From Dreissena polymorpha (lineage: Eukaryota > Mollusca > Bivalvia > Myida > Dreissenidae), in NCBI RefSeq assembly GCF_020536995.1, contig NW_026273349.1:30001-94000 (forward strand): 64,000 nucleotides of DNA, given 5' to 3'. Under the pieces are notes generated by a model. The model saw only the letters and a program-made list of their open reading frames with translations. It was not told the origin of the DNA and did no database searches. A program made the translations under genes and the position numbers. Shown here piece after piece: positions 1 to 12,774 of this stretch (positions within the stretch are counted from its first letter, which is position 1; each line of letters begins with the position of its first letter).

Positions 1-1859
1 ATGCATTGTGTTTTTAATGAAACACACGTTAACTCATTATTGATTAATAATGTTTTATGAAAAGAAATACTTTGTTTAGACGGCGTATATATTGCGCGCA
101 ATGTGTCGATATAAATTATTGATACATTGTAATTGTTTTAGACACAAATCTAGACAATCATCTAATCGACCTATTCGAAACAAACAGAGGTTATTGATGA
201 ATCTAGAGGAAATAGCTCACAAGATCTCAATTGGATGTGTATTGCTTGGGGATTAATAGCACAGCTCAAACACCAATTTCTAGTAAAGTTAAAAAGCGTT
301 GTATACATACACACACTAATTAAATACATGCCTTTCAGTTATTAAATAAGATTTGAAATCATTCGCTGCTTTTAATTTATCATATGATAAATAAGACATT
401 TTAATTTATATAGTACAATATAAGTGAATCTCATTGGTATTTTCAGTATGATGCTATTACTGAATGCTATGCTAGTACCATTTTCCTTCTTTTGTATTGA
501 AAACATCATATAACAATTCAACCCGTGGTATTTTATAGAGACAAACAAAATGGTTGGTCGTCAAATATGAACAATTACAAAAAAACTTCCCAAAGTACCT
601 TTAAAGCGGGTATATACGATCTTGTCAAATATTTATTAATGAATATGAAATGTGTAAAAAAACGTGGTATACATATATTTCAATATAAACTAAAATAAAA
701 GTTAAAAAGAACATGTGTCGAAAATGCTAAATAAGCCAGATATTTAATTCTGAATTCGAAAAGGGCTGTACAGCTAAATTTGCCAGCATGTATATTATGC
801 ATGTACGATGTGAATCTAAATTTAGTTTAACGGTTCATTTCAAATTCCTGCAGTGATATCGAATCAAACGACACACGAACACTTACTAAAAAGACGAATG
901 CATCGGCTATTGTAGGAAAATATGTACGAATTATCTTCGTTACACTCGGCTCGGGGCGCTTATTTGTATTTGCTGCATTTTATGCAATTCGTCTTAAATG
1001 TATCATTTATCTTGCATATTGTGTGTTAATATAACATATTTGTATCAATATATTACAATTCAACACATATAAAAATCGTATAATCTCGCTTTAATGAAAT
1101 GCCCAATTTTCCGTCCCTATCATGTGAAATCCATGTTTCCGTTGACATGTAAAAGAGTTATTATATGAAATTAAGGTAAATCTGTTTTATGTATCATTAA
1201 CAAATTATATGTCTAAGACGGAGTAATGCGTAAACCTAAGTAAAGTGAAACACGCTCAGCTATTTAGTAAACTTTTGAATTGAATTTGACAAATTGGAAA
1301 TGTCGCAACCAAATATTTTATTGGTGTCATACCTTCTTTTTCATTTTAATTGTGTAGTGTTTGTTTATATACGAAATATGTTGTGTTTGTATGTTTATTG
1401 GTCACTTTACAGTACATTAAATTACCTATAATTTAATGGACGTGATGGCTGTTGTCAATTATAATACTAAACTGTGTGATGTATATGTAAATTACTATGT
1501 TAGTATCTCTTCGGTCGCACTACTGTTCATGCGATATTCATCAACTGTATTCAACATCTATGTAGATATACCAGCTTGATAAGAAAACTAGTAAGGGACC
1601 ATTTACTTCTGCTATTCAAAGCACGTTTTCCTATTTTACGGCGTAAAACGGCGTAACCCACCTGTATCGTTTAAAGGGAGAAGCACCCTTTTTGAATTAA
1701 AAAATTATTAGACAGATTTAAATGAACAAAATATTTTATATTTTGGCAAAAGTAAAGTGGCGGAAAAACAACTTACTTAAATGCATGTTTCGTTACTATC
1801 TTACACAAGATAAATATGAACACTTAATGTAGTTTTTAAACATAATATTACATCTATGT
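1..1859. other. Intergenic, no gene recognised
   Basis: AT-rich with stops in all frames. One stretch at 598-690 (AAAGCGGG...GTGTAAAAA) recurs at 57448-57545, so a dispersed repeat is present. I see no exon, RNA gene or TIR pair. Confidence 0.6.
598..690 (+). repeat. Dispersed repeat, copy 1
   Basis: AAAGCGGGTATATACGAT, then GTCAAATATT and GAAATGTGTAAAAA in the same order and spacing as 57448-57545. Family unknown; the ends could not be set. Confidence 0.5.
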
Positions 1860-4210
1860 ATTTCGAAGTTGATGACAAAATTAACGATACGAATCTTGAA
1901 CTAAAGGAAGTACTGCCGCTTTAATGTCGAGCGAGGATCTTCCTAAAGATAGAATTACATATTGGCATTACCATAAAGTATTGCACACGTAGCCAGTTTT
2001 TCCTTTATGTCCATTTTCATATTTTAATAAGTTTCATGACACGGTAATTACAAGAGGCAGACACTATTCGTAAACCGGGCTATTTTATTTGAATCAGTGA
2101 ACAAGCTACAATAGTCTTCTGAACTGTTTGATCAAGAACTTACTATATAAAAGAACCCATTTTAATATTGATAATAATATCAACTATACGATGCGTTTAT
2201 TTAATAATATTTAACTGTGCGTTGCTTCACATACAACAATATCACAGTGTTAAAAGTTAAGTGAATTATATGCTTATGCGATGAATTGCATAGTTCAATA
2301 AATATGATATTGTCGCCCGACATGTTTTGACATAACCGATAATTGCACGTCAACGAAAATAATTGTGAAACAGAAACACCAATTATGGATATGATATCAT
2401 CTGAGATTAAGAATTATCATGACCCGACCATTTACTGATACTATACGAGACAGACAACGACCTTGTCCTTAATTATGGTCGAAACAAATAACAATACGCA
2501 GAAACACGAGATATACACATAAGGTCAGCGTTAGTTTAGCAGGAACGCTTTAACAAACATTATTGCACGAGCATGTATCATGTAGTATACGTGGTATATA
2601 GCGATACAAGCAAAGTCATATTGCTAAAATAAGTATGTTATGTCATCTTTAGTATATGTTTCGCGTCGGGTTTTTAAATATAGAGATTGTTTGTCTTATA
2701 CACTTAATAAAAATTGCAATTTGTATTTTAAAACTGTATCGCTTTGTATCTTTCCCGCATGTCGAGCTGTGCAATGTATTTGGATAGGCGTAACCTTATT
2801 GCGTATCAGCTGCCGCGTAATCTTACTACCGATATCCCATTAACGTGTTTATTACATTGAAAATAAGACTTATAACATCCATGGGACCTTACACATCAAA
2901 CACATATGATATTAAGATTTTTTATTCAAAAGCTAGTGACTAGTAATGTTAAACAAAGAAAACCAAAAATACAACCAAACAAATCATACATCAACCAATT
3001 CAATATATTGGTAATGTCTCGTTTTTGGTAGCAGTTTGGGCGTGTGTCTACGGAGCGGGAGTTAAACGTTAAGGCGGGCGCGTTCTTACTTGCATGGTTA
3101 AAGATCAAGTTTAGTTAAATCGATATTTATTAATTGCATTTGATGCAAATCGCCGGCAATAAGTGGTAGGACTTTTGAGTAACTATGTTTATCATACAGG
3201 CGTCACATTAATCAGATCTTTATGACCTTTATTCGACGGGGATAATGATATATAAACGAACACTTTACATGTATCTAACTAGGATAACCATTTTGTATTG
3301 ATATGCATATACGAGTAGTGACATATAATTTCGAGTCTTTATATATTGCACGAAATACAGAGAAATGCGTTAACGACCCAACGTTGTTTATCATTTTGTA
3401 ATAAACAGAATTTACAGGACTTACACCCCACGAATTCCGTACCCCTGATAAGATGTTTTGTATGGTATTTCTGTAATTAGACACATTTACGTAAGGATAG
3501 TAACATATTTTAATATAAGGGAAAGCCAACATGTCGATGGTGATATGGTAATGACCATGTTTGTGGAATGCATCTTCGATATACAATTTCGCCGAACACG
3601 AAACGCATGAAAAAAAAATAAGTACAACACAATTTTAACAAAGATCAATGCATTATCTGTTGGAATTACACGCCTAAAATATGTTCTGTTTGATAAGTTG
3701 TTTTTTAATGTGCAAAATACATGCAAAAAATTAACAAATCGAGGCTTCAAATGCATAATTTTGTGATAATTATTATTATGAATACGAGGTGTTTTCAGGA
3801 AAAAAACTTTTTCCCATTCCATCAAAAAAAGGGCAACGCAAATTACACACACGAATGAATACCAATGAAATTGAAGGCTTGGAACGGGTATTGCAAATCA
3901 AATCAGAGCATAACAATGGGATTTAAGAACTACACAACCGCGCATTTAATCCAGATGCATTCACTTAACAATTACGTATAGGTCAAGATATATTATTAAT
4001 ATCGAATATTCAAAATTCAAACCAAACTGATTTGTAGGTTAGTACTACAGACATGTTGTTTTCATACAGAAACTTAGACAATCAACGTTACAACTATTTA
4101 TGAGTAGCTTTAAGAATATTGAATACAATAGTACATGTACATTCACTTTAACCGTTGAAAAACATAGCCATTGATTATTTTACTTCAAAGAATTGAAGTC
4201 ACCTAAAAGT

Positions 4211-4220
4211 TGATAAAAGG
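4211..4220 (+). promoter_or_regulatory. Candidate TATA-like promoter of the antistasin-type gene
   Basis: TGATAAAAGG lies about 245 bases before the ATG. The stretch around it (about 4190-4320) is one of the best preserved non-coding parts between the two duplication arms (compare about 15620-15740, same TGATAAAAGGACA). Position and conservation suggest a core promoter; no transcript evidence is available here. Confidence 0.3.
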
Positions 4221-4462
4221 ACAGACTGCTATCAAGGAGGTCATATTTAATTCGAGTTGTTATCGGTCATTGTCATAACTTTGTGTTTTGGCTGACTAGA
4301 CAGCAATGCCTGTGACATTCGTTAAATAATTTACTACTTAGATAGTTTCTTATTAGCTTAACTATTACAAAACAAGCAAACAAACAGGAAACAAAAAAAA
4401 ACTATTTGTAATATTTTTTATAAAATTAAGTATAATTTCTTTTAAACGGAAACTTATTAAAC

Positions 4463-7400
4463 ATGAAAACAGGATTGGTCCTTTATATTTTATTGTTGGC
4501 GTGCTTTCAAGGAATATGTAAGTAAAAGCTATATTGTAAGGACACAATTTAAGCTTCATAAAACGATTATATTTTTAATTAATGATATACTTCCATATGA
4601 GCCTGAATTGATTGTACATATTGTTTTATATTCAGTTGTGACTCACACACTGCACTTATGTTGCTTTGAAAGACCGTAAACCATTGCGAAACAATGGCGT
4701 AATTAACTTATAATTAAATCGCAATTCATTATATGTACTAATTTCTTTAACAATTTCTTCGATCTTCATTGATAAATACGAGTTCGTAATATTTTGATTT
4801 TTTTCTTGGCTTTGCATTTGCATTTGAACAAGTGTTCTTGGCAAATACTTTGTATTGTATGGTTCTATGAGTTGGCATCAGCTTCATTCAAGCATTGATT
4901 TGTTTTAATAGTGATATGTGGCACACGCTTCTATACGGTAATAGTTCCAAAATTAAGATTTCCTATAGTTTACAAATATAAATAGGCTTTCTCTTAAAAT
5001 ATAAAATTGCGAGGGTATTTAATAAGTCAATATCAAACATAGTCTTCTCGTCATGTCTTAACTTTCTTAACGGCATAAACATGCAAATATATTTTCTATG
5101 TTGCATTTACTCAGTCAACATAGTCATCATAAAATGAAGCTAACATAGAGGGGTTGTTTTCTCGAAAATGTACAAAGCAGTCGCGATTCTTTGTTGTGAC
5201 ACAGTTGGAAAATTGCGTATTTCATGTAAATGTCAGCATTTTCTTGTACAATAGTATCACTTGTATTACTTGTATTACTGTAAAACATATCACACTTGCA
5301 AGAGCACATACAATCATTCATTTTCAAGACGCCAGACCAGCCCGCCGTTCTTGTGCCAACTTTAACCCGTTCTGCAGATGTCCTCAGTACGAAAATGGTT
5401 GTTATACATGCCCGGCCACCTGCCCATCAGCTGCAGGTATGTGATGCTTTTGTGCAGATTGGTAAAGGCCATGCATGAGTGTTATATTCTTTTAAAGTTG
5501 TGCATATCGGGCTATATTCGCAGTTTTTATTATGAAATATGTCTGCAACTAATTCCATAGATTTGTTGATAAATTAAATAGTGTTTATCTTCTCCAAATG
5601 TTCATTTTTAAACCTTATGCACAGATAGAATCAGAATTAATAGGCAACATCTATATCTTTAAATAGCTGTCGAGGGTGAACTCTTTTTTATTAAAGCAAC
5701 TTAACATTAATTTGAGTGAATCGGTGCTTGTTAAGAAGCACTATATGTTAGTCAACATTACTGTATGTATCCGACATAAAGATGTTTATACTCCTGTTTT
5801 CTAAATGTCTAATTGATAACGTAACCAAACTGTGCAAGTAAGGTTTACAAAACTTGAAATAGAAGATACATCTCTTTAAAACTGTAATTACATCATGTGT
5901 GATACAGCACTGCTTGTTAATCGAACATTAATAAACTGACAATGAAACAATACAAGCTTACACAAATATTTCAAGTGGTGATGTCGATAAAAAGCTGATT
6001 AATTCTTTGTAGGTTCAGCGACCAGCAGCATTGCTTTTCATCCTGGTATGAATCCCGAGATACATACCAATCCACCAAGCACATCTGGCACTTCCGGTAC
6101 CACGCAGACTCAAGCCCCTTCTAATACCCCGTCATCGCATTCAACTAACAGCCCCACCAGTCCTACCCAATCGTCAAGTACTTACAAATCTGCACAAACA
6201 CCAGCGCCCAGTAGTTCTCCGTCCGCACAAGGAAGCGGATCATCTTCCACGGGAAACCATGAACTTGGTAACTTACATTACATATCAATCGATTTACAAG
6301 TTGATATATTGGTATTCCGTATTATTCCGAATCTTTGGTTTGTGAATAAAAAAATAAGACACTTTCAATACCAGAAGAGCAAGTTTTGGTAATACCCGCT
6401 AGTCGTTCACTTAAAGCACGTGACCATTCGCCTGTACAATACAGTACAAAACGTATAAAACATATTTACAATAAAAACAGTTCCTAAATGCATGTCGAAG
6501 GCACCCATCAATCGAGTTTGCCCTAAAAAAATAAATAATGTATGTCATATACGTTATGACTGAACGATTTCCGCCTAATAAAATATTCGTAATAATGATA
6601 ACTCTACACTTTTGTAAAATTATGTGAATTATTATTTTGTTTTGTACTGCAGCGATAGGCAAAGTCTGTTGTTTCGCATATCGAAAACGTGCATCGATTT
6701 TCAGATGTTAAGTTCATTGTGGTTTTTCCTGTTTAAGCACAATTGAGCTCGGCAGGGATCTTTCTACCTAGACAATCAGAACCGTGATCCAGTCTTTTTG
6801 TCAGTGTTGTGTTTTTCTTTGAATAATTGTATTCATTTTATGTTGTAATTTTTATACCATATCAAATTAATAAAAGTATGCTTAAACTGTTAAACTGTTA
6901 ACATTGCCGGATATTTTAACATCGTTAATGAAGAACCAGTGTTTGTGACAATATCTTGACGTGACTTCATTTATCGAAAGTCGCATTCTGTCAGCGGTCA
7001 ATTTTTTGGTTTATCTTTGCAGTATGTCCCCCATTACCGTCCTGCCCAGATGCCACGAAGATAACATATGATGACAACAATTGCGCTATATGCTCCAGCA
7101 CAGGTATGTAGGCAATTTTAGCTTTTACGAATACAGGTTAGCTTAAATGAATACTTACACAATCTATTTTAAATTAAAACTTTATGGCCACGCAATAATA
7201 CCAATCCATGAATTGCTACATGTTCTGTAATGGTCATTTCTTCAGAATTTTTCATATTACGATAAGATGAACATCAATTTTATTTTTATATAAAATATAA
7301 GTTGAACATCTCCAAAAATAACGTATACAAAATGTATACACTAGACAACTCATTGTTTTAAAGGTAAAGCATGTCATTAACTGCTTACATGTTGTGTTAA

Positions 7401-8852
7401 GATATACACACGAGGATTTAAGCTCAAGCATTAAATGAAACATCAAAAATTTAACCATTGCTTAAGCATGTATGAAAATAGTACGCAATGGAAACTAGAC
7501 ACAGTTATATCCATTTCTACAAAAAAATCATTTATTAACAGGAAACCCTAGCCGACCTATTTCCAATACAAACGGCTGTCCACCCTTCAGCATGCCGGTG
7601 ACAGATTGCCATATAGATCGGAATGGATGCTTGCTATGTCAAGGATCAAGTACATAAACCACTTTTCAAACCCTTTGTATGGTAACATCAGAAATATTCT
7701 TGCTTAAAAGACGCTATTCCTTGTGATATCCCAATCAGTCTTACATGTGTTTTAATCTACAAGGATTTTGTCCTTTCTTAGTGGCAATTGATATGATGAC
7801 ATTTTATATTCTTATAATATATTTGTAAACTTTTTTTAAAGCTGAGGATTAACAATAGGTGGTGAGTTATGTAGTTTGGCATAAAATAATTGCGAAAATT
7901 ATATACATTACCAATAAATTTCTTAATTATAGTCGTAACAACAACTACACCATTGACAACCCCAACAACAACGCAAACAAGTACTCGGTCAACAACAACG
8001 AAATCCACAACACGACCCACTACCCCTACTCTATTAACAACGAAACAAACAACAACAAGACCAACAACACCTACACCAATAACTACGAAATCTACTTCGC
8101 TGACATCTTCCACAATTACTGCAGCAAAAACAACAACGCAACAGTCGGCCATTTCAGCAAGTTCTGTAACATCACCAACAACACCATCTACCTCTATGAC
8201 TACTGCTAAAGGTAGTATAGCAGCAACAAAAGCATCTACTACTACCGGTAGTTCAGCAGCAACAACAACTTCTACTACTACAGTTACTTCAGCAGCAACA
8301 ACGTCTACTACTTCAGGTAGTTCAGCAGCAACAACAGTTTCTACTACTAGAGTTTCTTCAGCAGCAACAACGTCTACTACTTCAGGCAGTTTAGCAGCAA
8401 CAACAGTTTCTACTTCTACAGTTACTTCAGCAGCAACAACGTCTGCTACTCCAGGTAGTTCAGCAGCAACAAAAGCTGCTACTACTTCAGGTAGTTCAGC
8501 AGCAACAAGAGCTTCTACTACTGCAGTTACTTCAGCCGCAATAACTTCTACTACTTCAGGTAGTTCAGCAGCAACAAAAGCTGCTTCTACTTCAGGTAGT
8601 TCAGCAGCAACAACAGCTTCTATTACTGCAGGTTATTCAACTGCAACGCCAGGAAATACATCAACACACGGAAGCTCAGCCACAACCGGAAGTACAATAG
8701 TTATGGCACCTCCGACATTCACGACGATCCCAATACGCGCTGTTACAACGGCCTGTCCCCAGATGCAATGTTTGTTGGACTGTGGAAGCCCTCCGAAGTT
8801 TATAAAAGATACGAACGGGTGCGATCTCTGCCAATGTGACTTAAGCCCTTAA
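4463..8852 (+). CDS. Secreted antistasin-type / mucin-like protein, six exons, 508 aa
   Basis: Seen: exons 4463-4517, 5329-5436, 6013-6267, 7023-7103, 7542-7649 and 7933-8852. All five introns are GT-AG and all are phase 1, so the reading frame is continuous (1527 nt with stop). Exon 1 is a signal peptide starting MKTGLVLYILLLACFQGI. Exon 2 (residues about 19-54) is a cysteine module around NPFCRCPQYENGCYTC. Exon 3 is a Ser/Thr/Pro-rich linker. Exon 4 has CPPLPSCPDA...NNCAICSS. Exon 5 has DCHIDRNGCLLCQGSS. Exon 6 is a long Ser/Thr/Ala tract ending in a classic antistasin pattern, CPQMQCLLDCGSPPKF then NGCDLCQC. Family knowledge: antistasin modules often inhibit serine proteases, and Ser/Thr tracts are usually O-glycosylated. 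Inferred: an extracellular or mucus-associated inhibitor or adhesive protein; no inhibitory loop can be assigned. Symmetric 1-1 exons suit module shuffling. AATAAA lies at 8885-8890. The start is the only ATG that opens a signal peptide. Confidence 0.82.
8211..8643 (+). repeat. Coding tandem repeat, Ser/Thr/Ala mucin-like units
   Basis: About eleven imperfect units of 10-13 codons within exon 6, each close to SSAATTxSTTSG. They share a repeated GGTAGTTCAGCAGCAACAAC core. Length variation between alleles is likely. The matching exon of the duplicated copy (19274-19594) has lost almost all of it. Confidence 0.85.
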
Positions 8853-8884
8853 TACGTTGGTACATGAATCACTTAATTAGGCAA

Positions 8885-8890
8885 AATAAA
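8885..8890 (+). terminator. Polyadenylation signal AATAAA
   Basis: A canonical hexamer 33 bases after the stop codon of the six-exon antistasin-type gene; the expected place for the transcript's 3' end. Confidence 0.6.
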
Positions 8891-11127
8891 AGATTACACT
8901 ATCGCATTCCGGTTATTGCTGTTTTCGTTTGTATTAGTTCATTGTTAATTGTTCGATATTGACATCGATGCCAATCAAAGTCAATGTTATAACACCCTTA
9001 AGATACAAATAGTATATTATAAATACTGTCTAGTAGGAATAGGTAATATGAATGTCAAAAACCAATTCAAAACTAAGGTGTTGATTCAAAGGGAGATTAT
9101 ATGTTATTTTAACATTTTGACCGAGCAGCTAGAATAGAATTATTGATTTTGAAATCATTTACATGCATGCGTGAATGAATAATTTTTTTAGTTGACATAT
9201 CGTGAAAGAAAACACAAAAAAGAAGTGTCATGACAAATCAACTTTTGAACGCGGTTGTATGTTTCTTAAATCACGGGTTAAATCCAAATCGTATATACTC
9301 ATACACGAGACAAATAGAATGAGGTTCTCAAAAATGTGCTGACGTTTGCTGAATTCTTTTTTTCCTAATGTTCATTTGTCTTCGACATAGGCACGTTTTT
9401 GTTTTCAACGCATCATGCTTTGTTATCGAGTATCTTTAAATGTCCGCTTCCTAGAGATTGTAGGGCAGATGTTACGCAATACTGAACGCCCGTATCAGAT
9501 TAGAATACGGTATGACACACAGTGAATGAGATAAAATCAACAAGGAGATACAATCAATCATATACAATTTAGCAGCACTAAACATTAAGTGAGTAACATC
9601 ATAGTTATGATTCCCATTTTATACATTATTTATTTAACTTACACCACGACCTGCATTACAATATTTGACCCATAGTCCACATTGTTCAAGTAATAACAAG
9701 TCAAAAATGACCTCCTTCAGATAATACCAATTGACACGATGACAGTACGATTTCATTGATGAAATCGTTCGTGTTTTAATGCGGTGTTGAGCATTTAAGT
9801 CTTATAAAGCCCATTTTTACAGGGATGCGCCGGATATTGTTTCAATAGGGTTTTTGTCCAATCAACGTATGCTTATGTAAAATGTCTACTCTGTTTTCGG
9901 GTCCGTAATGTTAGGTCACAATAGAAAGGGTCACGCGATATGTTAATAAATATATAGTTTTTAAATTGTATGGAGTGTGGTATATAATACATAGACTAAT
10001 GTCGAATTTAAGTAATCGAAACACTTGGTGTGTATTTGCGCACTAATACGAGCTTTCTTATTGTTTCCATATACCAAATATCATTATATTGTAACAAAAC
10101 CATCGAAACTTTTATTGCGTAATGCGTGCTTGCTAAATACAATGAACACGTTCTTGTTATGGCTAATAAATAAACAAACTACTATTTATACTGGATAAAT
10201 GACGCATGTGTACACGCACGTGTACTCAGCAAATGAATACTGTTGAATAAAACGCTTTGTGTAAACAACCTTCTTTAATTGTTAATTTAGTTGAATGGAT
10301 ATTCATTGTTCAAATAGACATTGCAACAAAACAAAGTAGGTCACCTTGAGATTACCCAATAGATGGGCCTTCGAGATGAGTTGAGTGTCGTGATAGAAAA
10401 TAGTCACGTGATGAAAGTAAGCCTTCTTTAAATGAGCGTATAATACATAATTTTTACAATTATATTTTTGTTAAACACTCGGTTCACGGTAACACTGTCG
10501 AGTGTGTGTTTACATCTATCATAAACATGCAAATGAGCACCTAAATAATAACTATACATGTGTCAAGAAAAGACAGAAGGCAACAGTTCTGTCAAAAGTG
10601 GTTGCAAAAACCATTAATGTCTTTACGATCGTCTAGACATTAATGTTATTCAAATGTTTCAGTTTGAAGAAACTCATTTAATAAGTCGAAGCGTGAAGTA
10701 CACACACTTTAAGATCCCTTGAATATGTTCTTTAGTATTAAAACAGACAATGGAAATACTTATGTAAAGATGGTTGCAACACCAATTCTTTTCTTTAAAA
10801 TTGGAGCATAGAAAGGTCTTGCAGCTATTAAAGTTTCAGCGAAATCTGGAAAGTAGTTTACACGCAGCCCTGTGCAAAACGTATTGAGGGTAATATGAAA
10901 TATAGTGAAACAAAATCTGACAACAGCCAAACAAAACAAACGCCGCAGCTAAACTTTCTTACTCCATCTACACATTAGCTGTTTACAATTTTAAAGAAAT
11001 CTACAAAGCAGCTGCAGAATATTCCAAAACATAATAAGTTGGGGACTATATATCATTTAGTGAACAAAAACAGGAAACGGGCCATAATTCAGAAAACAAA
11101 ACACAATTAGTTGCAATTCAATTCTGT
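8891..11127. other. Intergenic; the first part belongs to the left duplication arm
   Basis: No exon-like stretch seen. 9420-9600 matches 20170-20350 as part of the segmental duplication; similarity becomes unclear after about 10.1 kb. Confidence 0.55.
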
Positions 11128-11131
11128 TTAA

Positions 11132-11634
11132 AGGGATCTTTTCACAGATTTTGGCATGTTTTGAAGTAAATGATTTATATTGAAAAATGTAAACATTGGA
11201 TCTAAAAGCTTCAGTTAAAAGTCAAGAATAAAATTTAAAAAATTAAAAAAAACATGTATCCCGAAGCAGGGCTCGAACCAGTGACCCCCGGAGTCCTGGA
11301 GTAAAAACTAGTAAAAACCAATTAGTCCGCTCGGCCATTCTGCCAAGCATAAATGATTGATGTATTTTATACTTTATATAAGGAATCATCGTAGTTTCAC
11401 AAAATTAAACGACAACAACAGAATTCTCCAAATTATTCAATCGTTTCGCGTTGCAACGCTGTATAATTTTCAGGTTTTTAAATCGTCAAAAGATGCATAT
11501 AATGGCTATATTAGACCATGGTACCTGTTCAGTACTACTGTTTCCTCACAAATATCACAACTAAAACGAAAATTTGCGAATCTGAACCAACTTTTTTCAA
11601 TTTTGTCAATTTACCAAAACGTGAAAAGATCCCT
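11132..11634 (-). mobile_element. TTAA-flanked inverted-repeat element with internal tRNA-like sequence
   Basis: Ends are AGGGATCTTTTCAC and its exact reverse complement GTGAAAAGATCCCT, each bordered by TTAA (11128-11131, 11635-11638). Inside, on the minus strand at 11259-11345, lies a tRNA-like stretch with an A-box-like TGGCCGAGCGG and a B-box GGTTCGAGCCC, nearest in look to tRNA-Leu or Ser. A second, interrupted copy is at 58430-59165. No protein-coding potential, so non-autonomous. TTAA suggests piggyBac-like mobilisation, but that is only an inference. Confidence 0.7.
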
Positions 11635-11927
11635 TTAATGAGTGAATATCAATAACTCAACAATCAGAACAAACATATTTCGAAATATTACGTTTTCCAC
11701 CCCAATATTAATGCTATCAACACGTTTCGAATTTTTACACGCGTGTATGAATGTACCATTGTGTATGCGCATGCGCTTCACATTGATTACTGAGACCTGA
11801 TATCAGGCACATCTTCATAAGAAGGATGATACTTAATGAAAGTGCTGTAAATACTGAATTACAAGTGATACTGTCATTAAACTGTGAACGTTCTAGTGAT
11901 TTCCACATAAATAAGAGATGAAAGCAG

Positions 11928-12766
11928 TAGTGCTGCAACAATACGCCAAACACCGTATTGCAATATATTGTCAGTTCAAAAACCTGTATTGCAATATATC
12001 GCAATATATTGCTAACTTGTACCAAATTTATAACTTGCCAATTATCCAATAATCCCGTATATTCCAGTTTTAAAGCAAATTATGGTATATATTTACTATA
12101 AATGTGCTCAAGAATAACAAGAAACACAAACATTCGCAAATTTTCTTAAGTATCAAATACATTTTGGCATTCGTTACTATTTAAGATGTGATGAAATAAC
12201 GTCCAACCGGGGCGTTTTTTTCCACTTAACACGCGTAATTCACCTGACGTGATGTTCCCGTTTTTATACAACACAAAATACACCCATACTTTCCATGCAA
12301 CGTTCTACATGTCTGTATAATTTTCGCGCGCTTTTTATTGAGACAAAGGATAAAGAACTTTTTATTTGACGCTAGAATTTTTTATTGTCGCATTAGCATT
12401 AAAATTTGGAAGCGTATTTCCGAAATTCGGATTACAAATTTAATAATGCTCAATTCAGAATCAAACGAAACATTTACAGCTGTGCGCAATAATTCAACGA
12501 TAATCTGTTCAAAAGCATCGAACGAATGCTCCGATGTAACAACGCTACTCTGTATAATCTCAGAATGCTATTTTTACGGATTTTTTTTTTACACTGCTTT
12601 GTTTTGTTCACCTTGTTATCATTATTTCGAATGGCTTTTCTGGACGAAATTTGAATGAATTTTTGTAAAATGTTCGTACCGGTATGATGAAAATCGTATC
12701 ACAATACAATATGCGAATTGCGGATTGCGATATATACCGATAAACCGGTATATTGTTGCAGCACTA
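11928..12766. mobile_element. Non-autonomous hAT-type element with 8-bp target duplication
   Basis: Terminal inverted repeats TAGTGCTGCAACAATA and TATTGTTGCAGCACTA bound 839 bases. Both sides carry the same 8-mer GAAAGCAG (11920-11927, 12767-12774). An 8-bp target duplication with short TIRs is the hAT signature. Subterminal GTATTGCAATATAT-like motifs recur, probable transposase-binding repeats. No transposase frame is present. Confidence 0.85.
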
Positions 12767-12774
12767 GAAAGCAG

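Larger units (their letters stand above)
1860..10100 (+). repeat. Left arm of an old tandem segmental duplication
   Basis: Non-coding and coding blocks recur in the same order and orientation at about 14.1-21.4 kb: for example 2178-2260 with 14480-14560, 4190-4320 with 15620-15740, exons 2 to 6, and 9420-9600 with 20170-20350. Identity is patchy with many indels, so the event is old. Outer limits are approximate because similarity fades. Confidence 0.8.

Noticed and set aside
2640-2843. 67-codon frame in the left duplication arm
   Set aside because: The matching region in the right arm (14965-15180) is open in a different, shifted peptide, so the frame is not conserved.
7778-8152. Val-rich minus-strand open frame
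   Set aside because: Antisense shadow of Thr codons in exon 6; the same artefact appears at 19230-19499 in the pseudogene.
7859-8209. Asn-rich open frame over the start of the mucin exon
   Set aside because: It is another frame of the same ACAACA-rich sequence; the phase-1 splice acceptor at 7931-7932 selects the Thr/Ser/Ala frame.
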